DNA from: JASJBU01 sp963797085
Lineage (GTDB): Bacteria > Pseudomonadota > Gammaproteobacteria > Chromatiales > Chromatiaceae
Assembly (NCBI GenBank): GCA_963797085.1
Contig: CAWCOA010000022.1
Location: 1-64,000, forward strand
Reading direction: 5' to 3'
DNA length: 64,000 bases
Position 1 is the first letter of the stretch; the number at the start of each line of letters is the position of its first letter. The notes under the pieces were generated by a model, which saw nothing but the letters and a program-made list of their open reading frames with translations, did not search any database and was not told the origin of the DNA. Shown here one piece after another: positions 36,017-47,900 of this stretch. A program made the translations under genes and the position numbers.

Positions 36017-36331
36017 ATGTTAGTGAAATTTCAAACCAAGTCACAGGCCACCATTACCATGTTCGGCGACGTCGCCGTGACGCTAATCAAACTGATGGGG
36101 CACAGCGGAACCGTTCCGAGCGCCTTGCTGGCCGAGGACGTGCCGGCCGCCCTGGCACGCCTGAAGGCGGCCGTCGCCGAGCACTCCGACGAACCGCTGG
36201 ACCCGCAAGGCGGTTCTTCGCGGAGTGGCAACGAAGGGCAAAGCATCAGCCTTGCGCATCGGGCATCGCCTTTGATCGAGATGCTCACGGCCGCTGCCGC
36301 GGCGGGCGAAAACCTGATGTGGGATAAGTGA
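36017..36331 (+). CDS. DUF1840 family protein
   Basis: 104 residues beginning MLVKFQTKSQATITMFGDVA, with VTLIKLMGHSGTVPSALLAE and a C-terminal SPLIEMLTAAAAAGENLMWD, all typical of DUF1840. It is cytoplasmic and uncharacterised. AGTGAGAGG precedes the start. Confidence 0.85.
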   Translation: MLVKFQTKSQATITMFGDVAVTLIKLMGHSGTVPSALLAEDVPAALARLKAAVAEHSDEPLDPQGGSSRSGNEGQSISLAHRASPLIEMLTAAAAAGENLMWDK

Positions 36332-36345
36332 CCTGATTCAGTCGC

Positions 36346-36519
36346 GAGCAGGTTGACGTCTATAAGCGAGAGCGCTTTCATGGCACCTTCAAACGCGTCA
36401 TCAGCCTCAGCGAAAGCGTGGACCCGGCCGAGGTAAAGGCCGACTACCGTGACGGCGTGCTGCGCATCGCCACACCCCGGCGCGAAAAGCTCGGCCGCAG
36501 CGGATCGAGGTCAAGTGAG
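36346..36519 (+). pseudogene. hsp20 relic (C-terminal fragment)
   Basis: The frame reads YKRERFHGTFKRVISL, SESVDPAEVKADYRDGVLRI and TPRREK, the end of an alpha-crystallin domain. A shift then gives PQRIEVK and a TGA at about 36517. The N-terminal arm and first strands are absent. A short stub starting at 36544 (MSEKNVTKQEQQQG) resembles the start of a second hsp20 gene and ends in the leader of the next gene. Confidence 0.65.
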
Positions 36520-36615
36520 GCCTCCAGATACGGTGGAACAAATATGAGCGAAAAGAATGTAACAAAACAGGAACAACAGCAGGGATACAGACCCTGCAAC
36601 AAGAGGAGTCAAATC

Positions 36616-37173
36616 ATGACCATGAAGTCGTATAAATATCGTGGAATCGTTGCGGCAACAGCCCTGCTGCTTATGGGCAGCGCCCATGCCGTCAACATGG
36701 GCAATATGATGAACCCTTCCAAATGGATGGGCGGAAACAATAACCAGGATCGTGGGGGCGAATATTATGGCGGGGGCCCCGGCTATGGTGGTGGACCCGG
36801 ATACGGCGGCGGTCCCGGATACGGTGGCGCTCCTGGCTATGGCGGTGGACCCGGATACGGCGGCGCTCCTGGCTATGGTGGTGGTCCCGATTACGGCGGC
36901 GATCCCGGCTATGGTAGTGGTCCCGATTACGGCGGCGCTCCCGGCTATGGTAGTGGGCCTGGATACGGCGGCGCTCCCGGCTATGGCGGTGGGCCCGGAT
37001 ACGGCGGCGCTCCCGGCTATGGTGGTGGGCCCGGTTACGGCTACGGCGGTGCTCCGGGTTATGGCTCCGGCCCCGGCTACTATGGCGGCCAGGACAGGCG
37101 GGATTCGGGAGGTTCGAATCCCATGGGCATGATGCCCAACCCCATGAAGATGTTTGGCGGAAACAAGAACTGA
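36616..37173 (+). CDS. Secreted Gly/Tyr-rich repeat protein
   Basis: 185 residues from the ATG at 36616, which follows AGAGGAG. A signal peptide (IVAATALLLMGSAHA) precedes NMGNMMNPSKWMGGNN. Residues about 54-160 are tandem GYGG-[GA]-P hexapeptides, roughly eighteen units. The end (PMGMMPNPMKMFGGNKN) echoes the Met/Asn/Gly-rich segment before the repeats, so the repeats are framed by similar caps. The composition suggests a disordered, elastic or self-associating envelope or matrix protein. An upstream in-frame ATG at 36544 would lose the signal peptide. Confidence 0.75.
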   Translation: MTMKSYKYRGIVAATALLLMGSAHAVNMGNMMNPSKWMGGNNNQDRGGEYYGGGPGYGGGPGYGGGPGYGGAPGYGGGPGYGGAPGYGGGPDYGGDPGYGSGPDYGGAPGYGSGPGYGGAPGYGGGPGYGGAPGYGGGPGYGYGGAPGYGSGPGYYGGQDRRDSGGSNPMGMMPNPMKMFGGNKN

Positions 37174-37374
37174 GGGAACTGCCTCGTCGTGCGGCACCGG
37201 CCCGAGTCCGGAGTCCACCCGCCTTCGGGGAGACTCCGGGCGCTGTAACCAAGTTAGCTTAGCCAGGTGACCAGGTGCGGTGTTTACGGTGATGTACATA
37301 ATGGTGTTGTACATGACTCCACGGTTGCCCGGGTCTTGGTTGATTCCGGCGTGGGCTTTGTACGGCTGCCGGGA

Positions 37375-37584
37375 TCAACCCTGACAGCTGTTCAAGATCC
37401 GATCGCAGTATTCCTGGAGGTGCTCCGGGATGTCTTCGGGACATACACCGCACGCCCGGTTTCCGGGTAACGCGAAATCGATGAACTTCGGGTACGGAAG
37501 GTCCAAATTCGCCATGATGTCGACGAACGCCTGTATGGGCCTGCCACCGCCGAGGCGGGGATTGCGTTGCATCTCCTGAGCGAA
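37375..37584 (-). pseudogene. ETHE1-like persulfide dioxygenase fragment (C-terminus)
   Basis: The minus strand reads EMQRNPRLGGGRPIQAFVDI, MANLDLPYPKFIDFALPGN and RACGVCPEDIPEHLQEYCD to a stop. The NLxLPYPKxID-x-A-x-P-x-N block is characteristic of the end of ETHE1/Sdo-type metallo-beta-lactamase-fold enzymes. The metal-binding N-terminal domain is missing. It adds to the sulfur-metabolism remnants here. Confidence 0.6.
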
Positions 37585-37589
37585 CGATC

Positions 37590-37799
37590 TGATCTGCATG
37601 CCTGGCCGGAAGTCTATTTGCCGGGCACCGGCTGGCGCGGATTCGATCCCACATATGGATAGGCAGTGGCCAATACTCACGTGACGATCGCGGCGGCGCA
37701 CTCGCGCGACCGCAATGCCGATAAGTGGGATATTTACCGGGGAGGGAGCGAGCAGCACGCTCAATTACACGTTGAAAATTCAGGTGTCGGAAGAGTAGA
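37590..37799 (+). pseudogene. Transglutaminase-like protein fragment (C-terminus)
   Basis: The plus strand reads HAWPEVYLPGTGWRGFDPTY then, after an in-frame stop, VANTHVTIAAAHSRD and in a shifted frame GASSTLNYTLKIQVSEE. The HAW-EVY-PG-GWRGFDPT block is the His/Asp part of a transglutaminase-like core. The Cys-containing N-terminal part is absent. Confidence 0.65.
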
Positions 37800-37825
37800 A
37801 GAAACAGATGCCTTGACCAGTCGCT

Positions 37826-37972
37826 CCTGGACGACAACGGTGTTATCGAGATTTCTTTCTTTGTGGAAGGTCTGCGATGCGCAAGCCTTGACCGGAGATG
37901 GGCAGCACCGAAGCCGAAAACCTCAAGGCATTCGATGCCGCGCGTAAGCGGATCTACTCAGGAAAATTTTAG
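37826..37972 (+). pseudogene. DUF1488 relic
   Basis: One frame gives NGVIEISFFVEG, then another gives MGSTEAENLKAFDAARKRIY, matching the intact DUF1488 protein at 30518-30787 (NVIEVSFHVES, MGDAEAGFLKAFDTVRKRIY). At least one frameshift and deletions are present. Confidence 0.65.
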
Positions 37973-38112
37973 CCACCACGGTCATCCCCATCTGTGGCTG
38001 GGTAAGGCAAGCAGCGATTTGGGTGATTGAGTGGCATATCAACGAAAGACTTACGTGTCGCCTCGGATTCGAAATAGATGGTCAGATTGCCATCCTCCAT
38101 TCTGGAATGGGA

Positions 38113-38244
38113 TCAGGAAGGTTTTACAATAAAAGATGTGGCATCCCCGGCATGCTTTTTCGCCTGTTTCGCTGCCTTCTTTTCCTTGGGTGTCAGCAAG
38201 GCCTGTTTTTTTGATTCCCTGTTGGTTCTCTGGGATTTGGACAT
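38113..38244 (-). CDS. 43-residue basic protein, copy B
   Basis: The ATG at 38244 has AGGAG upstream. The sequence starts MSKSQRTNRESKKQALL then TPKEKKAAKQAKKHAGD. It is the same length as copy A (29934-30065), with mostly conservative differences, and the upstream DNA is also homologous. Copy B lies next to the DUF1488 relic, copy A next to the intact DUF1488 gene. It appears functional by conservation while its neighbour decayed. Confidence 0.72.
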   Translation of the reverse strand: MSKSQRTNRESKKQALLTPKEKKAAKQAKKHAGDATSFIVKPS

Positions 38245-38265
38245 GGTGTTAACTCCTGGTCACGT

Positions 38266-38976
38266 TAGAAGGATGTCCGAGGAACGCTGGGCGACTGAGT
38301 TGAAAGGCGATTGTCCGGGCGTTCAGATTCAGTCTCGGACTGTTGGATGCTGTAGTTGTGAAAAGAGTATGGGCGTGAAACGGCCTAGAAGCCAGGTATA
38401 CTCGGGTAGTGCGTCGTCTAAATGTTCTGGTTGCATCGCTACAACCCTCCGTGGACGCGCTGTTCGGCGCTAAGTTTAAAGTTGCACTCGTTCCTTTCGG
38501 TAATGGGCAACGGGTGATGCAAGTCGGTAGGTAGTCGGTTCACCCACAACACGATTATAGACCAATTGTTGACCAATGCACTCAGGAATTTTCGCTGAAA
38601 GGTTCCATACCTGCAGCATACGGCGGCTTTCATCGTTGAGAAAGCGGATCAGTCAAGGTCTTGAGTCAAGGCATCTAAGGCAATAGAGTGATGGTGTAAC
38701 GGAAGGATACGGCTCGTCCTGCCTTTATCTTCTGCGCTTCTTAGCTGGATGTCTGCGGCTTGTATAAGCTGGGTCCATCGGTGCTCTCTTAACCTCGTGT
38801 TATACTCCGTCGAGATGCCAGGCGTATAAGCCGCTCTGATATTCTCACTTCGCACTATCCCGGGAATGGCCCCGGACTTCCGGGCCAAGCTGCCCTGAGC
38901 ATTCCGATTATCGTAAGCGAAGTGTCATGCCACATGGCGCAACTGGAGCCGTTCGTAGAATGGTTAGGAGAATGGT
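38266..38976 (+). other. Intergenic, nothing recognised
   Basis: About 700 bases between copy B of the basic protein and the glucan synthase gene. Bases to about 38335 are homologous to the copy A upstream region. A minus-strand frame at 38649-38888 shows no family features. Confidence 0.45.
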
Positions 38977-41900
38977 GTGGGACCAGCTTGGAAGGCAGGC
39001 AACTCGAAACTCTTCAGGTATTGGCGCTGGATCAGGACGCACCTGACTGGAAGCAGCTTACTGGGCAGGCCTTTCAACGATGAGCCGCCGCTGCGAGCGG
39101 AGTTGTTCAGTACTGATCAGATGGAGCTGCACGGCGTGCGCCTCGCTTCCGCCCACCGCCTGGCTTCGGGACGCGTGCCGGATCAACTGCTGTCGCGACT
39201 GGCTGCGAATGAAGCTGTGCTGATCGAGACCTGCAACAGGCTGACTGCTGCGGTTGCGGCGAAGCAACGCATCACACCCGCCGGAGAATGGCTGCTCGAT
39301 AACTTCTATCTCGTCGAAGAGCAGATCCGCACCGCCAGGCGCCATCTGCCGAAGGGATATAGCCGGGAACTGCCCAGCCTTAGCGAAGGTGCTTCGATTG
39401 GGTTGCCGCGCGTGTATGACATTGCCCTCGAAACTATCGCGCATGGGGATGGACGGGTGGACCCCAAGAGTCTCAGCCGTTTCGTCGCGGCGTACCAGAC
39501 GGTCACACCGCTCAGGCTGGGCGAGTTGTGGGCTATTCCCATCATGCTGCGCCTGGCGTTGATCGAAAATCTGCGCCGCATCGCGGTGCGCATCGCCGCC
39601 GGCAGGATGGACCGGGATCAGGCTGTCACATGGGCGAATAAGCTGACTGAGATTGCCCATCAGGATCCAAAAAACCTGATCCTGGTGATCGCGGATATGG
39701 CACGATCGAATCCGCCGATGACCACGCCTTTTGTGTCAGAGCTGGCACGCCGTCTACAGGGGCAGGGCCCCGCCCTGGCCCTGCCGCTAACCTGGATCGA
39801 ACAGCAACTGGCCGAGTCGGGATTGAGTATCAAGCAGTTGGTGCGCTCGGGTAGCCAGCTGCAGGCCGCCGACCAGGTCTCCATCAGCAACAGTATCATC
39901 AGTCTGCGATTTCTCGGGACCATGGACTGGCGTGAGTTCGTCGAGGCCATGAGCCTGGTCGAACGGACCCTGCATACGGACCCCGGCTCGGCTTATACAG
40001 GGATGGATTTTGCCAGCCGTGACCGCTACCGCCACATCATCGAGGAGACGGCGAAGGCCAGCATGCTCACCGAGGAGGAAGTGGCCACGCGGGCGATCGA
40101 ACTGGCACGGGCCGCTGCGGCACTGAGTGGCGGCGACGATCGAACAGCGCACGTGGGCTACTACCTGATCGACCGGGGCCTGGTCGAGCTTGAACAGAGC
40201 ACCCAGGCGCGCTTTTCCCCGGCTGCGAAACTGCGACGCTGGGTGAGCCGGTCTCCCCTGCTGCTGTATCTGGGCACGATCATGTTGCTCACAGTATTCC
40301 TCGCCAGCGGCCTTCTGGTGGAGGCACGGGCTTACGCCGTGGCCGATTGGGCGTTGGCGTCGTTGGGCATCCTGGCACTGCTGGCTACCAGTCAGCTTGC
40401 GATCGCACTGGTGAACTGGTTGGCGACCTTAATGGCGACGCCCCATCCACTGCCGCGGATGGACTTTTCCGACGGCATCCCAAGTGCATTACGCACTCTG
40501 GTGGTAGTCCCGACCATGCTCACCAGCCGGCACAGCATCGAGAGCCTGATCGAGGCGCTGGAAGTCAGGTTCCTGGCCAATCGTGATGAAAACCTGCATT
40601 TTGGTCTGTTGACCGACTTTCGCGATGCAGCCGAGGAGACGCTGGCTGAGGACGCGGCGCTGCTGCATTTGGCAGAGGAGCGGATCGAAGCCCTGAATGC
40701 GCAATACGCGAGCGAAGGGAAAGACCTCTTTTTCCTGTTTCATCGCCCGCGTCGCTGGAACCCCCACGATCGGATCTGGATGGGTTACGAACGCAAACGC
40801 GGCAAGTTGGCGGATCTAAACAGCTTACTGCAGGATGGCAACAGCGACGGATTCTCCCTGGTGGTCGGTGCCACCGCGGTGCTCGCCAGCGTGAAGTACG
40901 TGATCACCCTGGATACGGACACGCAACTGCCGCGCGACGCCGCACGGCAATTTGTCGGTGCCATGGCGCACCCGCTGAATCGTCCGTTCTACGACGCGGC
41001 CCTGGGTCGTGTCAGCGCGGGCTACGGGATCCTGCAACCACGTACGAGCGTGAGCATGCCCGGCACCCATCAATCGCATTATGCGCGCCTGCACGGCGGT
41101 GAGCCGGGGATCGACCCCTATACCCGCGCCGTTTCAGATGTCTACCAGGACCTGTTCCAGGAAGGCTCTTTCATCGGCAAAGGGATCTACGACGTCGAGG
41201 CCTTTGAAACTGCACTCAAGGGACGCTTTCCCGAGAATCGAATCCTCAGTCATGATCTTCTGGAAGGCTGTTACGCCCGCTCCGGTCTGCTGAGCGATGT
41301 ACAGTTGTACGAGGAATACCCGGGCCGCTATGACGCCGATGTCAAGCGCCGCTACCGTTGGATCCGTGGCGATTGGCAAATCCTGGGCTGGCTGTTGCCG
41401 TGGGTGCCGGGACCCGACAGGCAACGCAGGAAAAACCCGCTTTCGGCGCTGTCACGCTGGAAGCTGCTGGATAATCTACGTCGCAGCCTGGAGCCGGCGA
41501 GCTTGACTCTGCTGTTGCTGCTGGGCTGGACGGCGTTTGCATCGGCCTGGTTCTGGACCCTGGCGGTACTCGGCATCCTCATGATCCCAGCCGTTTTGGC
41601 TGCCCTGCTGGAGGCCTTGAGAAAACCGGATGAGCTGCGGCCGGGTCAACATCTTGCCGCTGTCACGCATGCCGCCGGCCTGCGTTTCATGCAGACGGGT
41701 TTTGCTTTGCTGACCCTGCCCCATGAGGCGTTCTACAGCCTGGATGCGATCATTCGCACCCTCTGGCGTTCGCTTGTCACACACCAACGGTTGCTGGAAT
41801 GGAACCCATCCGACGTCCAGGGAGGGACTAGTGTCGCGGGAGGCACGCCTCCAGGGAAGGAGGTGGTAGAGACGAGTCTGGAACAGAGGCCGAGGATGCC

Positions 41901-44900
41901 GGGAGAGACCGACGTCCAGGGAGGGACTAGTGTCGCGGGAGGCACGCCTCCAGGGAAGGAGGTGGTAGAGACGAGTCTGGAACAGAGGCCGAGGATGCCG
42001 GGAGAGACCGACGTCCAGGGAGGGACTAGTGTCGCGGGAGGCACGCCTCCAGGGAAGGAGGTGGTAGAGACGAGTCAGGAACAGAGGCCGAGGATGCCGG
42101 GAGAGACCGACGTCCAGGGAGGGACTAGTGTCGCGGGAGGCACGCCTCCAGGGAAGGAGGTGGTAGAGACGAGCCTGGAACAGAGGGCGAGGAAGCCGGG
42201 AGTGACCAACGTCCACGGACGGCTGAGCAGTTCCGGGTTGGTCTCCTCAATCCGCGCCATGTGGTTTGCCCCCGTGCTCGCTGTCGGCACAGCTGTCATC
42301 ATGGCTGTGTCCAACCCGGCGGCGCTGTTTGTGGCAGGTCCCATCCTTATCCTGTGGCTGGCTTCCCCAGCTGTCGCCTGGTGGATAAGTCAGCCACTCG
42401 CTCCCAGCGAGGCTCGGCTGAGCACCGAACAGATCCGTTTTCTCGGCCGTATCGCACGCAAGACCTGGGCATTCTTCGAGACCTTCGTCGGTCCTGAGGA
42501 CCATTGGCTGCCACCGGACAACCTGCAGGAAAACCGCGCTGATAAACTGGCTCATCGCACCTCGCCGACCAATATGGGGTTGGCCTTGCTGGCGAATCTG
42601 TCAGCCCACGACTTTGGTTACATCCCGGCCGGTCAGCTGCTGGATCGCACGGCCCATACCTTCGAAACGATGGCGGGGCTGGAACGCCACCGCGGCCATT
42701 TCTACAACTGGTACGATACGCAGTCGCTGCAACCGCTGCACCCTGCTTACATCTCGACGGTGGACAGCGGCAATCTGGCCGGCCACCTGTTGACCCTGCG
42801 CCCGGGCCTGATCGAGCTGCTTGACCGTCCAATCCTGGCGGTCCGCTGGCTGGACGGCCTGGGCGACACCCTGGGGATATTGGAGCAGGCCATCGGCGAG
42901 CCTGCTCCAGCCGCACTGGCCCGATTCCGCGAGGACTTCGATTCTGTGTGTGCTGCACGACCTGTCACGCTTGCGGCGGCGCGGCGCATACTCGACCGGC
43001 TGGTGCGATCTGCCGAGGCGGTCGCCGAGGATTTGGCCTATGAGCCGGAGAGCGAGGCGGGATTGTGGGCCCAGACGCTGACCCGGCAATCCCTGGCGAC
43101 CCGCAATGAACTGGTGTATCTGGCGCCATGGAGCGGGTTACCGGAGGCGCCCGAGGGGTTCGATGGTCTGGCTGAAATCAATGCAATCCCAAGCCTGCGC
43201 GTCTTGGCTGGACTCGATTTGGCGTTGTCGGCTGGGTTCAAGCGCAGGCCTGAGTTGGGTGAGAACCAGGCACAGGTGGAGTGGCTGGAAGAACTGCGCC
43301 GATGTATCCGACAAGGTAGTGAGCGCGCCCGGGAGCGTATCGCGGTCATCCAGCGCCTGATCCTGCAGGCGGGCGAATTTGCGGACATGGAATATGGCTT
43401 TCTGTACGACAAGACATCGCGTCTATTGAGCATCGGCTACAACATGGATGAACGGCGGCGGGATAAGAGTTACTACGATCTACTGGCTTCGGAAGCCCGC
43501 TTGTCCGTGTTCGTAGCTATCGCCCAGGGGCAACTGCCCCAGGATAGCTGGTTCGCCCTGGGACGTCTGCTCACGGCCGCAGGCGGTAAGCCGATTCTGC
43601 TCTCTTGGAGCGGATCAATGTTCGAGTACCTGATGCCGCAACTGGTGATGCCGACCTATGATCACACGCTGTTGGACCAGACCGCCAAAGCGGCGGTCGC
43701 ACGGCACATCGATTACGGCCAGCAGCGCGGTCTGCCGTGGGGCATGTCGGAATCCGGCTACAACACGGTGGACGTACACCTCAACTACCAGTACCGCGCC
43801 TTCGGGGTGCCGGGACTGGGCTTGAAGCGCGGGCTCGCCGAAGACCTGGTTGTCGCACCCTATGCCACAGTGCTGGCACTGATGGTCGCGCCTGAGGCGG
43901 CCTGCCTCAACCTGCAACGGCTCGCGGCTGCCGGAGCGGAAGGGGGCTACGGCTTTCATGAAGCCATCGATTACACCCCGACGCGGCAACGGCGAGGTGA
44001 GTCCCATGCCCTGCTGCGCTCTTACATGGCCCATCACCAGGGCATGAGCCTGCTCGCCCTGAACTATCTGTTGCTGGATCGGCGGATGCAGCAACGTTTT
44101 GCATCCGATCCATTGTTCCAGGCAACCCTGCTGTTGCTGCAGGAACGGATACCCAAGGCTGCGGTAATGTATGTGCATACTGCAGAACTTACCGACATCC
44201 AGGCCGACGCGGGCGCCCCGGAAATGCCGATACGCGTGCTGGGCAATCCCGACACACCGGTCCCGGAAGTGCAGTTGTTGTCAAACGGAAGCTATCACGT
44301 GATGATCACCCAGGCGGGTGGTGGCTACAGCCGTTGGAATGACCTGGCGGTGACGCGCTGGCGTGAAGACGGCACTCGAGACCCCTGGGGCACGTTTTGT
44401 TACCTGCGCGATTTGCACAGTGATACGTACTGGTCGACCGCGTACCAACCCACTTTACAACGCGCGGCACACTACGAGGCGATCTTCTCCGAAGGGCGCG
44501 TGGAATTTCGCCGCCGTGATGGCGACTTTGATACCCATACTGAAATTGTAGTGTCCCCGGAAGACGACATCGAACTGCGCCGGGTACGTATTACCAATCG
44601 TTCCAGCGTGCGCCGGACGGTCGAGATCACGAGCTACACGGAAGTGGTGCTGGCGGTCCCCGCGGTTGATGTTCTGCATCCGGCGTTCAGCAATCTCTTT
44701 GTGCAGACCGAGATCGTTGATGCATCCCGGGCCGTCCTCTGCACTCGACGGCCCCGCTCCAGCGGTGAACAGGCACCCTGGATGTTTCATTTGATGGCCG
44801 TGCATGACGCGGATAGGGGTGAGTTTTCCTACGAGACCGACCGTGCGCGGTTCATCGGTCGATGCCGCAGCCTCACCGCCCCCAGGGTGATGGGCGATGC

Positions 44901-47900
44901 CGTGGCGCTGTCCGGCAGCCAGGGCTCCGTGCTGGACCCGGCGCTGGCGATACGCTGTCAGATCAACCTCGATCCGGAGCAGTCGGCCTGTGTAGACCTG
45001 GTTTACGGTATCGGCAAGAGCCGCGAGCAGGCCCTGAGCCTGGCTGAAAAATATCAAGATCGGCACCTTGCCGACCGCGTCTTCGAACTGGCCTGGACCC
45101 ACGCCCAGGTCGTGCTGCGACAGATCAACGCCAGCGAGGCTGATGCGCAGCTCTACGGGCGTCTTGCCAACTCGATTATCTTTGCTAATGACTCGCTACG
45201 TGCTGACAGCAGCGTGCTCTTGAAGAACCGGCGCGGGCAATCCGGCCTGTGGGGCTACGCCATTTCCGGAGACTTGCCCATTGTCCTGCTGCGCATCGGC
45301 GACCTGGTCAATATAGAATTGGTGCGCCAACTCATCCAGGCCCATGCCTATTGGCGTCTGAAGGGATTGGCGGTGGACCTGGTGATCTGGAACGAGGACC
45401 GCGCCGGTTACCGACAGGCGCTGCAGGAGCAGATCCTGGGCCTGGTGGCGGTAGGTCTCGAAATCCAGGAGATTGATCGGCCGGGGGGTATCTTTGTGCG
45501 CTCGGCGGAGCAGATATCGGAAGAAGACCGCACGCTGTTCCAAACGGTCGCGCGGGTCATTCTCAGCGACAGCCGCGGAACTCTGGCGGAACAGGTCAAC
45601 CGTCCCGGTGCTCCGCAAGTGCGCGTGCCGCGCCTCAGGCCTAAGCGGCCCAGACAGGTTGAGGCCCTCGCCGCAGCTACCCTGCCACCGCGTGAGCTGA
45701 TCCTGTCTAATGGCATCGGCGGGTTCACACCGGATGGGCGAGAGTATGTCATTACCACTACGCCCGCACAGCTCACCCCGGCGCCATGGGTAAACGTGCT
45801 GGCGAATCCCCACTTCGGCAGCGTTATTTCGGAGAGCGGTCAGGCCTATACCTGGGGCGAGAACGCCCATGAATTCCGCCTCACGCCCTGGCACAACGAT
45901 CCGGTCTCCGACACGAGTGGAGAGGCCTTTTACCTGCGCGATGAGGAAAGCGGTCATTTCTGGTCGCCCACGCCGCTGCCCAGGCCCGGCGCGGCGCCCT
46001 ACGTCAGTCGGCACGGCTTCGGCTACAGCGTGTTCGAGCATGTCGAGGAGGGCATCCGTTCGGAACTATGGGTCTACGTGGCTCAGGATGCGGCGGTCAA
46101 GTTTTCCGTGCTCAAGGTGTGCAACATATCCGACCGGCCACGTCGACTATCCGCCACGGGGTACGTGGAATGGGTGCTGGGCGACCTACGGCCGAAAACA
46201 GCCATGTACGTGACCAGCGAACTCGATCATTACAGCGGTGCGCTCTATGCGCGCAACCCCTACAATACCGAGTTTCCCGACCGGGTGGCTTTTTTCGACG
46301 TGGACGAGGTCCAGGGAATGAGTCGTGTCGCGGGAGGCAGGATGCCGGGAGCGACCGACATGAATCGGACCGTCAGCTGCGACCGCGTTGAATTTCTTGG
46401 CCGCAACGGCAGCCTGGAGAATCCAGCGGCGATGGCGCGCAAGCACCTGTCCGGCAAGTTGGGCACAGCTCTGGATCCCTGCGCTGCGATCCAGGTGTAC
46501 TTGGATCTGGCTGAAGGGCAGGAGCGCGAGATTACCTTCAGGCTTGGCTTAGGCGGGGTGCCGGGCGGCGATGACGCCAACCAGCTGGTGCATCGATTCC
46601 GCGGTGCAGACGCCGCGCGGCGTGCCCTGGAGGCGGTCTGGCAATACTGGAACCACAGCCTCGGCGCGGTCCAGGTGGAGACCCCGGACGAGTCACTCAA
46701 CGTACTGGCCAACGGCTGGCTGCTGTATCAGACCCTGGCGTGCCGCCTCTGGGCGCGCAGCGGCTATTACCAGTCAGGCGGCGCCTTTGGTTTCCGCGAC
46801 CAGTTGCAGGATGCAATGGCGCTGGTACATGCCGAACCCGGGTTGCTGCGCGCCCAGCTGCTGCTGTGCGCGGGCCGCCAGTTCCGGGAAGGGGATGTCC
46901 AACACTGGTGGCACCCGCCATCTGGCCGGGGTGTTCGCACCCATTGTTCCGATGATTATCTGTGGCTGCCCCTGGCGACTTGCCGCTATGTGCTGAGCAG
47001 CGGTGACACCGGCGTGCTGGATGAAACCGTGCCGTTTCTGGAGGGTCGCCCGCTCAGTCCGGACGACGATTCCTACTACGATCTACCCGTTCGCTCCGAG
47101 ACTACAGAGAGCCTCTACCAGCATTGCGTGCTGGCCATCCGGCGTGGCCTCGGCTTCGGCACTCACGGCCTGCCGCTGATCGGCTCCGGCGATTGGAACG
47201 ACGGTATGGATCGAGTGGGTATCCAGGGCAAGGGAGAAAGCGTGTGGCTGGGCTTCTTCCTGTATGAAGTGCTGCGCCAGTTCGGTGCGCTGGCACAGTT
47301 GCATGACGATCCTGCCTTTGCTGAGATTTGCGCGACCGAAGGCAGGCGTTTGAGTGAGAGCCTGGAGCGGCATGGCTGGGACGGTGCCTGGTATCGCCGC
47401 GCCTACTTCGATGACGGTACACCACTCGGGTCGGCGGACGGCCTCGAATGCAAGATCGATTCGATTTCGCAAAGCTGGGCTGTGCTATCAGGGGCAGGTT
47501 CTGTCGAACGTACGCGTATGGCCATGGGGGCAGTGGATGAGCGGCTGGTACGCCAGGAGCACGCCCTCATCCAACTGCTCGATCCACCCTTCGACCAGTC
47601 GGACCTGGATCCGGGCTACATCAAGGGCTATGTGCCGGGCGTGCGGGAAAACGGTGGACAATATACCCATGGCGCTATTTGGGCGGCGATGGCGTTCGCG
47701 GCCTTGGGCGACAGTCGGCGTGCCTGGGAACTGACGACCATGATCAATCCGGCGAACCATGCGAAATCACCAGAGGCCATCGCGACCTACAAGGTGGAAC
47801 CCTATGTCATGGCGGCCGACGTCTATGCGGTAGCTCCTCATATCGGCCGTGGTGGCTGGACCTGGTACACTGGCTCGGCGGGTTGGATGTATCGGCTCAT

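Larger units (their letters stand above)
37174..38112 (+). other. Gene-fragment graveyard
   Basis: No intact gene. Fragments of an ETHE1-like persulfide dioxygenase (minus), a transglutaminase-like protein (plus) and DUF1488 (plus) are annotated separately. Confidence 0.6.

Noticed and set aside
37105..37125. GGTTCGAATCC-like T-loop
   Set aside because: It is coding sequence at the end of the Gly/Tyr-rich gene, with no tRNA cloverleaf around it.
36692..37252. Open frames antisense to, and in another frame of, the Gly/Tyr-rich gene
   Set aside because: Repeat-driven open frames; only the sense frame has a start site and signal peptide.
41812..42207. Possible CRISPR or satellite array
   Set aside because: Units are contiguous without spacers and stay in frame within the glucan synthase gene.
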